A stretch of 64,000 nt of DNA from a bacterium SCSIO 12827 (lineage in GTDB: Bacteria > Pseudomonadota > Alphaproteobacteria > Rhodospirillales > Casp-alpha2). The stretch lies in contig CP073746.1 in the NCBI GenBank assembly GCA_024397995.1, forward strand, positions 3,035,501-3,099,500, in the 5' to 3' direction. The translations under genes were made by a program, and so were the position numbers. Numbering within the stretch: position 1 is the stretch's first letter; each line of letters opens with the position of its first letter. The notes under the pieces are model-generated. The model saw only the letters and a list, made by a program, of their open reading frames with translations, made no database searches and was not told the DNA's origin. Of the stretch, positions 7,962 to 16,184 are shown piece after piece.

Positions 7962-8620
7962 AGCTTCTGCTGGTCCGCCACGGCAATACTTTCGAAACGG
8001 GTGAGACGCCGGTCCGCGTCGGCGCCAACGAGGACCTGCCCCTGACCGCCGCCGGCGAGGACCAGGCCCATGCGCTGGCCGCTCAATTGAAAGCTTCTGC
8101 CATCCGCCCCGATCTGTTCGTCTGTGGACCGCTCAAACGCACCCGCCGGCATACGGAGATTGTCATGGCGGATCTTGCTGCGCCGGGCGCGGCCGAGATC
8201 GACCCGCGGTTGATGGAAATCGATTACGGTGCCTGGGGCGGGATGAGCGACGGCGACATCGTCGCCCGCTTCGGCCCGGTGGCGGCGCGCGAACTCGACG
8301 CCTGGGAAAAAGATAGCCGCTGGCCAACGGAAACCGTCAAATGGATGCCCGGCGCCGAAACGGTGACGCGCAACCTCCGCAATCTGACGGCAGAATTAAC
8401 AGCGCGCCTGGGCGCGGATGAAACAGCGCTGGTCTGTTCGTCCAACGGTATCCTGCGTTATTTCCTGGAGTTCACCCCGGACGGCCTCGCCGGCCATCAG
8501 GTGGCGGGCAAGGCCAAGATGGCGACGGGGGCCGCGTCGTTGCTCGACGTTTCGGACGGCGAGACCCACGTCCTGTTCTGGAACGTCAAGGCGGGCATGC
8601 GACTGCCCGGCGCAATCTGA
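7958..8620 (+). CDS. histidine phosphatase family protein
   Basis: Phosphoglycerate-mutase-like phosphatase of 220 residues. The phospho-accepting motif LVRHGNT is at residues 5-11, a partner Arg in GPLKRTRRH near 55, and an acidic DYGAWGG segment follows; the family's second His is not in a standard SHGG context (SSNGILRYF instead). It is translationally coupled to the KdsB-like gene through an ATGA overlap, which suggests that its substrate is a phosphorylated sugar or nucleotide-sugar intermediate in the same route. Substrate is inference only. Confidence 0.8.
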   Translation: MKLLLVRHGNTFETGETPVRVGANEDLPLTAAGEDQAHALAAQLKASAIRPDLFVCGPLKRTRRHTEIVMADLAAPGAAEIDPRLMEIDYGAWGGMSDGDIVARFGPVAARELDAWEKDSRWPTETVKWMPGAETVTRNLRNLTAELTARLGADETALVCSSNGILRYFLEFTPDGLAGHQVAGKAKMATGAASLLDVSDGETHVLFWNVKAGMRLPGAI

Positions 8621-8632
8621 CGCAATGGAGAA

Positions 8633-8652
8633 GGGCCGCGTATCCGCGGCCC
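8633..8652 (+). terminator. GC-rich hairpin after the phosphatase gene (weak terminator candidate)
   Basis: GGGCCGCG (8633-8640), a 4-base loop and CGCGGCCC (8645-8652) form a perfect 8-bp stem 12 bases after the stop codon. No T-run follows, so it may slow but not fully terminate transcription. A second short stem, CCCTTT/AAAGGG, lies at 8684-8696 and could serve the convergent gene. Confidence 0.4.
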
Positions 8653-8715
8653 CAGAAACAGTTCGGGCGGCGGCACCATCCGACCCTTTAAAAGGGCCGG
8701 ACGCGCTAGGCATAC

Positions 8716-9189
8716 CTATTTCTTTTTCTTTGCTGTAGACTTTTTGGCAGCGGCTTTCTTCACCGCAGGCTTCTTGGCGGCCGCCTTCTTCACCGCGGGC
8801 TTCTTAGCAGCCGCCTTCTTCACCGCAGGCTTCTTGGCAGCCGCTTTCTTTGCCGCGGGCTTCTTGGCAGCCGCCTTCTTCACCGCGGGCTTCTTGGCAG
8901 CCGCTTTCTTCGCCGCGGGCTTCTTGGCAGCCGCCTTCTTCGCCGCAGGCTTCTTGGCAGCCGCCTTCTTCACCGCGGGCTTCTTGGCAGCCGCCTTCTT
9001 GGCCGCAACCTTCTTCACCGCAGGTTTCTTGGCAGTAGCTTTCTTCACCGCAGGCTTCTTGGCAGCCGCCTTCTTCACCGCAGGCTTTTTAGCAACCTTT
9101 TTCGCAGCGGGCTTTTTGGCCGTCGCGGGCTTGGCCGCCGACTTCTTCGCCGCAGGCTTTTTCGAAACTGTTTTCTGAGGTCCGGCCAT
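8716..9189 (-). CDS. Lys/Ala/Pro-rich histone H1-like DNA-binding repeat protein
   Basis: A 157-residue, extremely basic protein made almost only of Lys, Ala, Pro and Val. After a short non-repetitive start (MAGPQKTVSKK) the body is a decapeptide tandem array of the type KKPAVKKAAA, ending in KSTAKKKK. This matches bacterial histone H1-like or AlgP-like C-terminal domains that bind DNA non-specifically and help compact the nucleoid. There is no separate globular domain. AAGGGGGG lies about 6 bases before the ATG. The repeat number is likely to vary among strains because the DNA itself is a 30-bp tandem array. Confidence 0.85.
   Translation of the reverse strand: MAGPQKTVSKKPAAKKSAAKPATAKKPAAKKVAKKPAVKKAAAKKPAVKKATAKKPAVKKVAAKKAAAKKPAVKKAAAKKPAAKKAAAKKPAAKKAAAKKPAVKKAAAKKPAAKKAAAKKPAVKKAAAKKPAVKKAAAKKPAVKKAAAKKSTAKKKK
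8746..9080. repeat. 30-bp tandem repeat array within the H1-like gene
   Basis: The unit GGCAGCCGCC-TTCTTCACCG-CGGGCTTCTT recurs about eleven times in head-to-tail order with scattered single-base changes, so two units fill each 60 bases. The period keeps the reading frame of the KKPAVKKAAA peptide. Degeneration rises toward 9000-9080. Confidence 0.9.
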
Positions 9190-9397
9190 TGCATGCCCCC
9201 CTTAATCGTTGAACAAATGCGGCCCGAGTATTCGCGGGCCGCGCCACTAGTAAATATGACATTTTTATCCTTTACGATCCATGTACCATTTATTCAGGCA
9301 GCCAAAATGCTAGATTTTGCGTTCTAACTCGCTTATCAAGCGGCGCGACTTCCGCGCGAATCGACATGCCGAAACTGGACAATGGGGAAGAGCATTC

Positions 9398-9805
9398 ATG
9401 CACAAGTCACTCGTTATTGCCCTCGCAACGGCAACTGCTTTCGGGCTTGCCGCATGCGGCAAGAAAGAGCCGAGCAATCTGACCTTCGATCAAGCCGCGC
9501 AGGAATTGGCGAAGGGTGCCGACAGCTTCAAAGCCTATGTGAAGGGCCTTGATAACAAGCTGGTGAAATGGACCGGCACGGTCACGGAAACCCGCCGATG
9601 GCACGAAGACGATTACGCGCCGGCCGCCGGCATGCTGATCGACATGGACGGCGCGCCGGGACCGGAGCTGTTCGTCAACATCGGCGTCGATGATTTAGAG
9701 ACCGCCAAGACCGGCGCCAAGGTGTCCTTCACCGCGCGCCTGATGGAAAGCGTCGACGAGAAGGGCAAACTTCTGATCAAGATGAAGATCGAAGAATTCC
9801 ACTAG
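9398..9805 (+). CDS. small lipoprotein, possible OB-fold (tRNA_anti-like)
   Basis: A 135-residue lipoprotein. The signal sequence with lipobox LAAC places the lipidated Cys near residue 20 (start ATG 9398 with GGGGAAG about 8 bases upstream; a longer frame from 9317 has no signal at its start). The mature domain (helix, then VKWTGTVTETRRW and AKVSFTARLMES strands) has the strand pattern of tRNA_anti-like OB-fold lipoproteins that are of unknown function. Stands alone between convergent neighbours. Confidence 0.75.
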   Translation: MHKSLVIALATATAFGLAACGKKEPSNLTFDQAAQELAKGADSFKAYVKGLDNKLVKWTGTVTETRRWHEDDYAPAAGMLIDMDGAPGPELFVNIGVDDLETAKTGAKVSFTARLMESVDEKGKLLIKMKIEEFH

Positions 9806-9826
9806 GCGCCGACGGCGCCGAGGCAC

Positions 9827-10735
9827 TCATGCCCGGCTGAGAATCAGCAACAGGATCGCCAAAATGATCAAGGCGATGCCGATCACTTCAAGGCGCGTCA
9901 CCTTTTCTTTGAAAAAGAAAATCGACGCCGCGAAGGTGAAGACCAGTTCGATCTGTCCCAAGGCGCGGACGTAGGCCGCGTTCTGCATGGTAAAGGCGAA
10001 GCACCAGGCAATGGACCCCGCCAGGCCGACCATCCCCACCGCCGCCGACCATTTCCAATGGACGAACACGGCCTTCAGGGTCGGCGCCTCTTTCCACGCC
10101 AGATAGGCACCCATGGCAAATGTCTGGATGACCAACGACACCGCCACCGTATAGGCAACCGTCATTGTCAGGTCGTCCCATTTCAGCGACAGCGCCGCCC
10201 CCCGGAAGAACACCACCGACGCCCCCAAGAAAGCGCCGCAGACAAGCCCGATCACCGTCGCCCTTTCCGTCACTCCGGATATCAGCGCCTTCAGCGACAC
10301 CTTCGACTGACCCGCCGACAGCACGACGACGCCGACGCCTGCCAGCGCGATGGCGGCGGCGGCGGCGGTGGTCACCTTGTCACCAAGAATAAGAAACCCC
10401 AGGACCGCGACCTGAAACACTTCGGTCTTGGAAAAGGTTGTCCCCACGGCGAAGTTGCGGAATTGAAACAGATACAACAACAGCACGGTGAAGGCGATCT
10501 GGCTGGCACCGCCCAAGACGCAGTACATCAGAAAGGTGGTGTTGAATACGGGCAGGTCCTTGCCGGCGATCTCGTGCAGCCCCCACAGGTAGACCAGCGC
10601 AAAAGGCATGGCGTAAAGAAAGCGGACATAGGCCGCGCCGAGCGTCGACAGGCGCCCTTTCAAATGCCTCTGCAACGCCGAACGCGCATTCTGAAGAAAT
10701 GCCGCCAGGACGGTGATCGGTATCCAGAGTTCCAT
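9827..10735 (-). CDS. DMT-superfamily (EamA-type) membrane transporter
   Basis: About 302 residues with ten hydrophobic segments arranged as two EamA-like halves, typical of drug/metabolite transporters. The first half starts MELWIPITVLAAFLQNARSA and the second contains a QIELVFTFAASIFFFKEK motif, the usual family end motif before the last helix. Start at 10735 was preferred since the upstream extension is Pro/Arg rich and non-membranous. Substrate unknown. Confidence 0.8.
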   Translation of the reverse strand: MELWIPITVLAAFLQNARSALQRHLKGRLSTLGAAYVRFLYAMPFALVYLWGLHEIAGKDLPVFNTTFLMYCVLGGASQIAFTVLLLYLFQFRNFAVGTTFSKTEVFQVAVLGFLILGDKVTTAAAAAIALAGVGVVVLSAGQSKVSLKALISGVTERATVIGLVCGAFLGASVVFFRGAALSLKWDDLTMTVAYTVAVSLVIQTFAMGAYLAWKEAPTLKAVFVHWKWSAAVGMVGLAGSIAWCFAFTMQNAAYVRALGQIELVFTFAASIFFFKEKVTRLEVIGIALIILAILLLILSRA

Positions 10736-11061
10736 GTGTTGGGGGGGCCTTCGCGGGGGTGGGAGTGTCATCCATACCGTGTTCGTCTCCACCGGGAAAT
10801 GCAATTTTACCGCCAGGGCCGGCCATTGATGTGGGCGCCGTGATGACGTCATAATTATTTTATATTTTTTTGCATATAAAAATGTTGATAAAGCACTCGC
10901 ATATTGCGATTAATTAGTGCCAGTGCGTCTGAATACGTAACGCCGTATTCGCGCAGAGCAAACCGGCAGGCAATCGACGCTGCATTCGCCTTCGCCCATA
11001 ACACCATCCTTGGCGCCACCCGCTGACCATCGCGGCAATGCCTTGAGAAAAAGGAAATGCC
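10736..11061. other. intergenic region with AT-rich promoter-like sequence and a dyad
   Basis: 326 bases without a convincing gene. 10850-10920 is AT-rich and contains a TGACGTCA palindrome; GAATACG (10931-10937) and CGTATTC (10944-10950) form a 7-6-7 inverted repeat that may be an operator or a leader hairpin. The rest looks like a GC-balanced 5' leader ending in AAAAAGGA, the ribosome binding site of the next gene. Confidence 0.5.
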
Positions 11062-11286
11062 GTGGCCGACTCTGATCTGATTGTCTTGCGGTCGAAAACG
11101 GATCCATACCTTTTCATCATCACCCAGCGCAGTCGTTATCGCGTTGCAATGGATACCTTCCATGCCAGCGATCCGAACGACAGCCTGATCCACGTGCCGC
11201 CCGACCGCGCCCAGACCCTGCTGCGCGGGATGACGGATTTGTCCTATGTCGTGGACGCCATTAACGCCAAAGGACTTTATCGCTAA
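11062..11286 (+). CDS. small hypothetical protein, 74 residues
   Basis: Starts with GTG behind a good AAAAAGGA site 6-7 bases upstream. The sequence has no signal peptide or membrane segment, is mixed charged and contains one Arg/Tyr-rich strand (YLFIITQRSRYRV). No family recognised. The opposite strand has an overlapping frame lacking coding character. Confidence 0.55.
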   Translation: MADSDLIVLRSKTDPYLFIITQRSRYRVAMDTFHASDPNDSLIHVPPDRAQTLLRGMTDLSYVVDAINAKGLYR

Positions 11287-11379
11287 CAGACCAATTAACG
11301 CCGATCCCCCCCCTATTTCATCGCCGATCCAACCAGATACCTTTGAGGGAAGGGAGGGTACGATCGAGGATGTCTACAC

Positions 11380-11859
11380 GTGAATTTCTACAAAAGCCTC
11401 GCCGTCGCCGGCGGCGTTACCGGAACCGTTCTGGGCGCTGTATTGCTGACTGGATTGATGGCCGACCAGAAGATGGTGCTGCATGACGAGGAACTCAACC
11501 GGCCCCAGACCCTGCGCATTCAGGCGATCCCTGTGCGCCTGGGCGGCTACAGCCTGAAATACAAGCGAGGAACCGGCGACATCGTTATGCTGTCCGTATC
11601 AGTCACGGTCCCGGGCCTAAAAGAAAAGGATCTGGTCTGTCGCCTGGCGCCGCGCCTGATTTCGACCGTCACCAACGACGTTACCATTCGCTATGCCGAA
11701 GTCGAGGCCCTGCGGGCCGATCTGACCAAGACCCTGCCCGAACATCTGCGCCGCCGTTTCAATCTTGCCCTCGGCGGAAAGCTGATCCAGAGCGTGATTG
11801 TCGATAAGGTCGAAGCTGGGCAATTTCCGCCGCAATCGACCTGCAACAACGCCCCCTGA
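11380..11859 (+). CDS. membrane-anchored protein resembling FliL fold
   Basis: A 159-residue protein with one N-terminal membrane segment (residues 8-27) and a periplasmic domain. GTG start with CGAGGA upstream. The domain pattern (strand VMLSVSVTVPG, then CRLAPRLISTV, L-x3-LPEHLRRRFNLALGG, and strand IQSVIVDKV) resembles the FliL/stomatin-like fold of flagellar basal-body proteins. No flagellar gene is nearby, so this is only a structural resemblance. One Cys near each end of the domain could form a disulfide. Confidence 0.55.
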   Translation: MNFYKSLAVAGGVTGTVLGAVLLTGLMADQKMVLHDEELNRPQTLRIQAIPVRLGGYSLKYKRGTGDIVMLSVSVTVPGLKEKDLVCRLAPRLISTVTNDVTIRYAEVEALRADLTKTLPEHLRRRFNLALGGKLIQSVIVDKVEAGQFPPQSTCNNAP

Positions 11860-11965
11860 AGCACCACGCGTCAGGCCACCCCCTTTGCGGGGCGGCGGCC
11901 CGGTGGTATCTGTTGGGCCGACAATCGTGCCAACAACAGTGAACAAACGGGGGGGCACCTCACCC

Positions 11966-13636
11966 GTGAGCAGGGCGAACAACATCTTCGAGACGGACCT
12001 GGGCCCCACCCCGGCCAACCATCAGCCGCAAACACCGCTGAGCTTTTTGACCTGGGCGGCATCCGTTTATCCCGATCAACCGGCCGCCATCCACGGCGCG
12101 CGGACCATCTCTTACGGCGACATGTTGGTCCGTTGCCGGCGACTGGCGGGAGCACTGGCGGCGCGCGGCATCGGCCCAGGCGACGCGGTATCCGTCATGG
12201 GCGCCAACACGCCGGAGCTACTGGAAGCGCATTTCGGCATTCCCATGGCGGGCGCCGTGCTGAACGCGCTGAACACCCGGCTCGATGCGCCGACAATCGC
12301 CTTCATCCTGGATCATGCGGAAAGCAAATTGCTGATCACCGACCGGGAACACGCCCCGGTCATCAAGGACGCCCTCGCCAGGCTCGGGCGGAAAATCCCC
12401 GTCATCGACATCGACGACCCGGAAACGGAAGCCCAGGGCGGCACCCGGGGCGAGCACCTGGGCGACATGGACTACGAAGCCTTTCTGTTGACGGGCGACC
12501 CCGAATTCCCGGTCCTGCCGCCGGAAGACGAATGGCAGGCGATCTCGCTCAACTACACCTCCGGCACCACGGGAAATCCGAAAGGTGTCGTCTATCACCA
12601 TCGAGGCGCCTTTGTGACCGCCATGGGCGGCGCCCTGGTTTCGCGCCTCGACCGCCAGTCGCGCTATCTGTGGACCCTGCCCATGTTCCACTGCAACGGC
12701 TGGAGCTACCCCTGGTCGATCACCGCCGCTGCGGGCACACATATCTGCCTGCGCCGGGTCGATCCGGCCCTGATCTTTCCCATGATCGCCAAACATCGCG
12801 TCACCCACATGTGCGGCGCGCCGATCGTCCTCAACATGCTGATCCATGCGCCGGACGCGGTGAAGACCACCTTCGACCAAAAGGTCGAGGTATTCACCGG
12901 CGGCGCCGCCCTACCCTCGGCGGTGATATCGGGTATGGAAAAAATGGGCTTCCGCGTGACCCATCTGTACGGGCTGACGGAATCCTACGGCCCCTCGACC
13001 TATTGCGCCTGGCAGGACGATTGGGGCGACCTTGACCCCGACGCCCAGGCGCAGAAGATCAGCCGCGCCGGCGTGCGCTACCCCACCGTGGCGGGCCAGA
13101 CCGTGATGAACCCGGAGACCATGGAACCCGTGCCCAGCGACGGCCAAACCATGGGTGAAATCATGCTGCGCGGAAACACCATCATGAAGGGCTACCTGAA
13201 GAACCCGCAAGCGACGGAGGCCGCGTTCCGGGGCGGCTGGTTCCATACGGGCGACCTCGCCGTGATGCATCCCGACGGCTATGTGGAAATCAAGGACCGG
13301 TCGAAAGACGTCATCATCTCGGGCGGCGAGAATATTTCGTCGTTGGAGGTCGAGGAATGTCTCTATCGCCATCCTGACGTGATGGAAGCCGCCGTCGTCG
13401 CCAAGACCGACGCCAAATGGGGGGAAACGCCTTGCGCCTTCGTCACCCTGAAACCAGGAGCCGAAGGCCGCATTGATGCCGCGGCCATCATCGACTGGTG
13501 CCGGGCCAACATGGCCCACTACAAGGCACCGCGCCATGTCGTGTTCACCCCTCTGCCCAAGACATCGACGGGCAAGATTCAGAAGTTCGTGCTGCGCGAC
13601 CGCGCCAACGACACCGACCAGGAGACCAAATCATGA
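11966..13636 (+). CDS. acyl-CoA synthetase (AMP-forming), LvaE-like
   Basis: ATP-dependent acyl-CoA ligase of about 556 residues. The P-loop YTSGTTGNPKG, the ATP/AMP motifs LYGLTESYGPST and FHTGDLAV, and the hinge/C-terminal KDRSKDVIISGGENISS through STGKIQKF are all present. The GTG at 11966 matches the usual N-terminus (NIFETDLG...); an in-frame GTG at 11939 is an alternative. It overlaps the SDR gene by 4 bases. With downstream ACAD, kinase and DUF6285-like genes it parallels LvaE of the Pseudomonas putida levulinate pathway, which forms the CoA thioester. The exact acid (levulinate, 4-hydroxy or other short/medium acid) is inference. Confidence 0.85.
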   Translation: MSRANNIFETDLGPTPANHQPQTPLSFLTWAASVYPDQPAAIHGARTISYGDMLVRCRRLAGALAARGIGPGDAVSVMGANTPELLEAHFGIPMAGAVLNALNTRLDAPTIAFILDHAESKLLITDREHAPVIKDALARLGRKIPVIDIDDPETEAQGGTRGEHLGDMDYEAFLLTGDPEFPVLPPEDEWQAISLNYTSGTTGNPKGVVYHHRGAFVTAMGGALVSRLDRQSRYLWTLPMFHCNGWSYPWSITAAAGTHICLRRVDPALIFPMIAKHRVTHMCGAPIVLNMLIHAPDAVKTTFDQKVEVFTGGAALPSAVISGMEKMGFRVTHLYGLTESYGPSTYCAWQDDWGDLDPDAQAQKISRAGVRYPTVAGQTVMNPETMEPVPSDGQTMGEIMLRGNTIMKGYLKNPQATEAAFRGGWFHTGDLAVMHPDGYVEIKDRSKDVIISGGENISSLEVEECLYRHPDVMEAAVVAKTDAKWGETPCAFVTLKPGAEGRIDAAAIIDWCRANMAHYKAPRHVVFTPLPKTSTGKIQKFVLRDRANDTDQETKS

Positions 13637-14409
13637 GCCGCTTCTTCCGCGATGACCTGCTGGCAGATCGGGTGGCGCTGGTCACCGGGGCGTCCTCCGG
13701 CCTGGGCCGCCGTTTTGCCGAAGTTCTGGCCGCCCACGGCGCCGCTGTCGCCTGCTGTGCCCGGCGACGCGAGAAACTTGCTGAAACGGTCGATACGATC
13801 ACCGCCGCCGGCGGACAGGCGCTGGCCGTCGAAATGGACGTGACCGATCGGGAGTCCGTCGCCGACGCGTTCGAGACCGCCGACCGGGCGCTTGGCCAGG
13901 TCACGATCCTGATTAACAACGCGGGCCTTGCTTCCACGGACCGTGCCATCGACCTGGATCCCGCGACTTGGAATCAAATCATGGCAACAAACCTGACCGG
14001 CGCCTGGACCGTCGCCCAGCGTGCCGCTAATGACATGATCGCCGCCGGCAGGCCCGGCACCATCGTCAACGTCGCCTCGGTCCTGGGCCTGCGTCAGGCG
14101 GGCGGCGTCATGCCTTATGCGGTGTCCAAGGCGGGAATTGTGCAGATGACCAAGTCGCTGGCCCTGGAATGGGCGCGGCATAAAATCCGGGTTAACGCCA
14201 TCGCCCCCCGCTACATCGAGACGGATCTGAACCGGGATTTCCTGGAAAGCGAAGGCGGCCAGACCCTCATGAAACGCATTCCCCAACGCCGCTTCGGCAA
14301 GCCGGAAGACCTGGAAGGCGCCCTATTACTGTTGGCCTCGGACGCGTCGGATTTCATGACCGGCGAAGTCGTCGCCGTCGACGGCGGCCATTTGGTCAAT
14401 ACGCTTTAA
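13633..14409 (+). CDS. SDR-family dehydrogenase, LvaD-like
   Basis: 258-residue short-chain dehydrogenase with TGASSGLGRRF cofactor motif, NNAG, a catalytic Ser in NVASVLG and YAVSK (Tyr/Lys) at the active site; the C-terminus VVAVDGGHLV is typical of the FabG-like group. It is coupled to the ligase by an ATGA overlap. In the lva pathway the equivalent SDR oxidises the 3-hydroxyacyl-CoA produced after 4-phosphate removal, so a similar role here is plausible. Cofactor preference is not clear. Confidence 0.85.
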   Translation: MSRFFRDDLLADRVALVTGASSGLGRRFAEVLAAHGAAVACCARRREKLAETVDTITAAGGQALAVEMDVTDRESVADAFETADRALGQVTILINNAGLASTDRAIDLDPATWNQIMATNLTGAWTVAQRAANDMIAAGRPGTIVNVASVLGLRQAGGVMPYAVSKAGIVQMTKSLALEWARHKIRVNAIAPRYIETDLNRDFLESEGGQTLMKRIPQRRFGKPEDLEGALLLLASDASDFMTGEVVAVDGGHLVNTL

Positions 14410-14434
14410 GGACTTTTCGCCCTTGATAAAGGGC

Positions 14435-14755
14435 TCAACTGTCTCGGGAATTCGAAAAACGGTCGTCGGCAATATCCAGGGACCAATCGAATTGCACGGC
14501 GAATCCCCCGTCGAATACGCGGGCGACACGGCCCGGCACATGGGCACGGCCACGAATGATCAGCAGAATCTCGTCATCGACCTGAACCGGGCCGTCCTGA
14601 GGTTCACTGCCTTCGGGATAGACAATCGCCGCCCCACCGACGGACATGTCATACAGCTTTCCGCCCCGGTAAGGGCTGCCGCCGTTGACTTCCACGTCCC
14701 CGTACACGACGGAACGGGGGCTTCTGCGTGCGTCTTGTTGTTCGTTCAAGTCCAT
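14435..14755 (-). CDS. PilZ-domain protein (cyclic-di-GMP binding)
   Basis: Small single PilZ-domain protein. The c-di-GMP motifs RRSPR (near residue 10, RxxxR form) and DMSVGGA (DxSxxG) are both present, so ligand binding is likely. AAGGA precedes the start at 14755; an ATG at 14764 or 14851 is also possible. It is on the opposite strand between the two forward halves of the catabolic cluster, and appears unrelated to it. A 6-bp hairpin (14419-14434) separates its stop from the SDR gene. Confidence 0.82.
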   Translation of the reverse strand: MDLNEQQDARRSPRSVVYGDVEVNGGSPYRGGKLYDMSVGGAAIVYPEGSEPQDGPVQVDDEILLIIRGRAHVPGRVARVFDGGFAVQFDWSLDIADDRFSNSRDS

Positions 14756-14976
14756 GGCGGTCATCCTTGGCAACAAAGACCCCGCCCTCAAAAGCTGTTT
14801 TCTTTTAAGACGGGAGAAATTTAGGCCACAACCCTGATCTTTCCCTGACAAGATTAAAAATCAGACAAGAATTCATGCCCCATTTCCAATTTTTCCGGCA
14901 AATCTGATAGTCTCGCGGCCCGCCGCCTGGTGAAAATGACCCGGCCAACGACGCAGAAAGACAGGAACCCGCCTTC

Positions 14977-16176
14977 ATGGATTTCAATCTGACCCTGGAA
15001 GTGGACGAAACCCGGCAGGCCATCCGCCGATTCGTCGCCGACCACATCCTTCCGCTGGAAGCCGACCCGACCAGTTTCGACGACCACGAGAACATTCGCC
15101 TGGATCTGCTGGACGAGCTGCGCGCCAAGGCGAAAAGCGAAGGGCTTTGGGCGCTTTCCATGCCGACGGCGCGCGGCGGACGTGGCTTCGACACGGTCGG
15201 CATGGCTGCGTGCTACGAGGAAATGAACCGTTCCATCTTCGGGCCCGTGGTGTTCAACGCCGCCGCCCCCGACGACGGCAACATGTTCGTCCTCAACAAG
15301 GTCGCAACGGACGCGCAGAAGGAACAATGGTTGCAGCCGATCATCGACGGCGCCGTGCGGTCCTCGATCATCATGACGGAACCGGCACCGGGCGCCGGGT
15401 CCGACCCGTCGGGCATGATGCGCACGCGGGCGGAAAAGAAAGGCGACACATGGGTCGTCCACGGCCGCAAATGGTTCATCACCGGGGCCGGCGTGGCCGA
15501 CCATTTCATTCTGCTGGCACGCACGTCCGACGACGCGCGGCGCAACCTGACCGCCTTCCTGTTCCACAAGGATCAGCCGGGCTGGGAAATCGTGCGCCGC
15601 ATCCCGATCATGGGGCCGGAAGAACACGGCGGCCATTGCGAACTGACCTTCGACGGCCTGGAAATCCCCGACGAAAACCGACTGATGGGCGTCGGCGAAG
15701 GCATGAAATGCGTACAGATCAGGCTTGGCACCGCGCGACTGACCCATTGCATGCGCTGGCTGGGTCTGGCCAAACGGTCGCTGGAAATCGCCGATGAATA
15801 CATCTCCGAACGGGAAGCCTTCGGCACCCGCCTGGCCGACCGGGAAAGCGTGCAGTTGCTTTTGGGCGACGCGGCCAAGGAAATCCAGATCGGCCGCCTG
15901 TTGACCATGCATGCTGCCTGGACCCTCGACCAGGGCAGCCGGGCCCGGGCCGAGGTTTCGACCGCCAAGGTCCAGGTCGCCGACACCCTGCACAAATGCG
16001 TCGATACGGCCGTGCAGTTGTGCGGCGCCCGTGGCTATTCCAAGGACACGGTTCTGGAATGGATCTACCGCTACGCCCGCCAGGCGCGCCTGGTCGATGG
16101 TGCTTCCGAGGTTCACAAGATGGTTCTGGCCGGCCAGTTCCGCGAACAGGGCCTTGATTACTGGCACTGGGGCTGA
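14977..16176 (+). CDS. acyl-CoA dehydrogenase, ACAD10/11 (LvaC)-like
   Basis: 399-residue FAD-dependent acyl-CoA dehydrogenase. Flavin/substrate motifs (SIIMTEPAPGAGSDPSGM, WFITGAGVADHF, RLGTARLTHCMRW) and the late VDGASEVHK segment with catalytic Glu fit the ACAD10/11 branch, where the enzyme works with an APH-type kinase on 4-hydroxyacyl-CoAs. The next gene is such a kinase, 8 bases away. In the P. putida lva pathway LvaC converts the 4-phosphoacyl-CoA to the enoyl-CoA. Starts at an ATG with a CGCAGAAAGACAGGAAC site. Confidence 0.88.
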   Translation: MDFNLTLEVDETRQAIRRFVADHILPLEADPTSFDDHENIRLDLLDELRAKAKSEGLWALSMPTARGGRGFDTVGMAACYEEMNRSIFGPVVFNAAAPDDGNMFVLNKVATDAQKEQWLQPIIDGAVRSSIIMTEPAPGAGSDPSGMMRTRAEKKGDTWVVHGRKWFITGAGVADHFILLARTSDDARRNLTAFLFHKDQPGWEIVRRIPIMGPEEHGGHCELTFDGLEIPDENRLMGVGEGMKCVQIRLGTARLTHCMRWLGLAKRSLEIADEYISEREAFGTRLADRESVQLLLGDAAKEIQIGRLLTMHAAWTLDQGSRARAEVSTAKVQVADTLHKCVDTAVQLCGARGYSKDTVLEWIYRYARQARLVDGASEVHKMVLAGQFREQGLDYWHWG

Positions 16177-16184
16177 GGCTGCCC

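Noticed and set aside
8746-9080. CRISPR array
   Set aside because: The 30-bp repeats are directly tandem with no unique spacers and stay in a reading frame for a Lys/Ala/Pro protein.
14419-14434. Intrinsic terminator GCCCTT/AAGGGC between SDR and PilZ genes
   Set aside because: Short stem without a T-run in either direction; kept only as a weak hairpin note.
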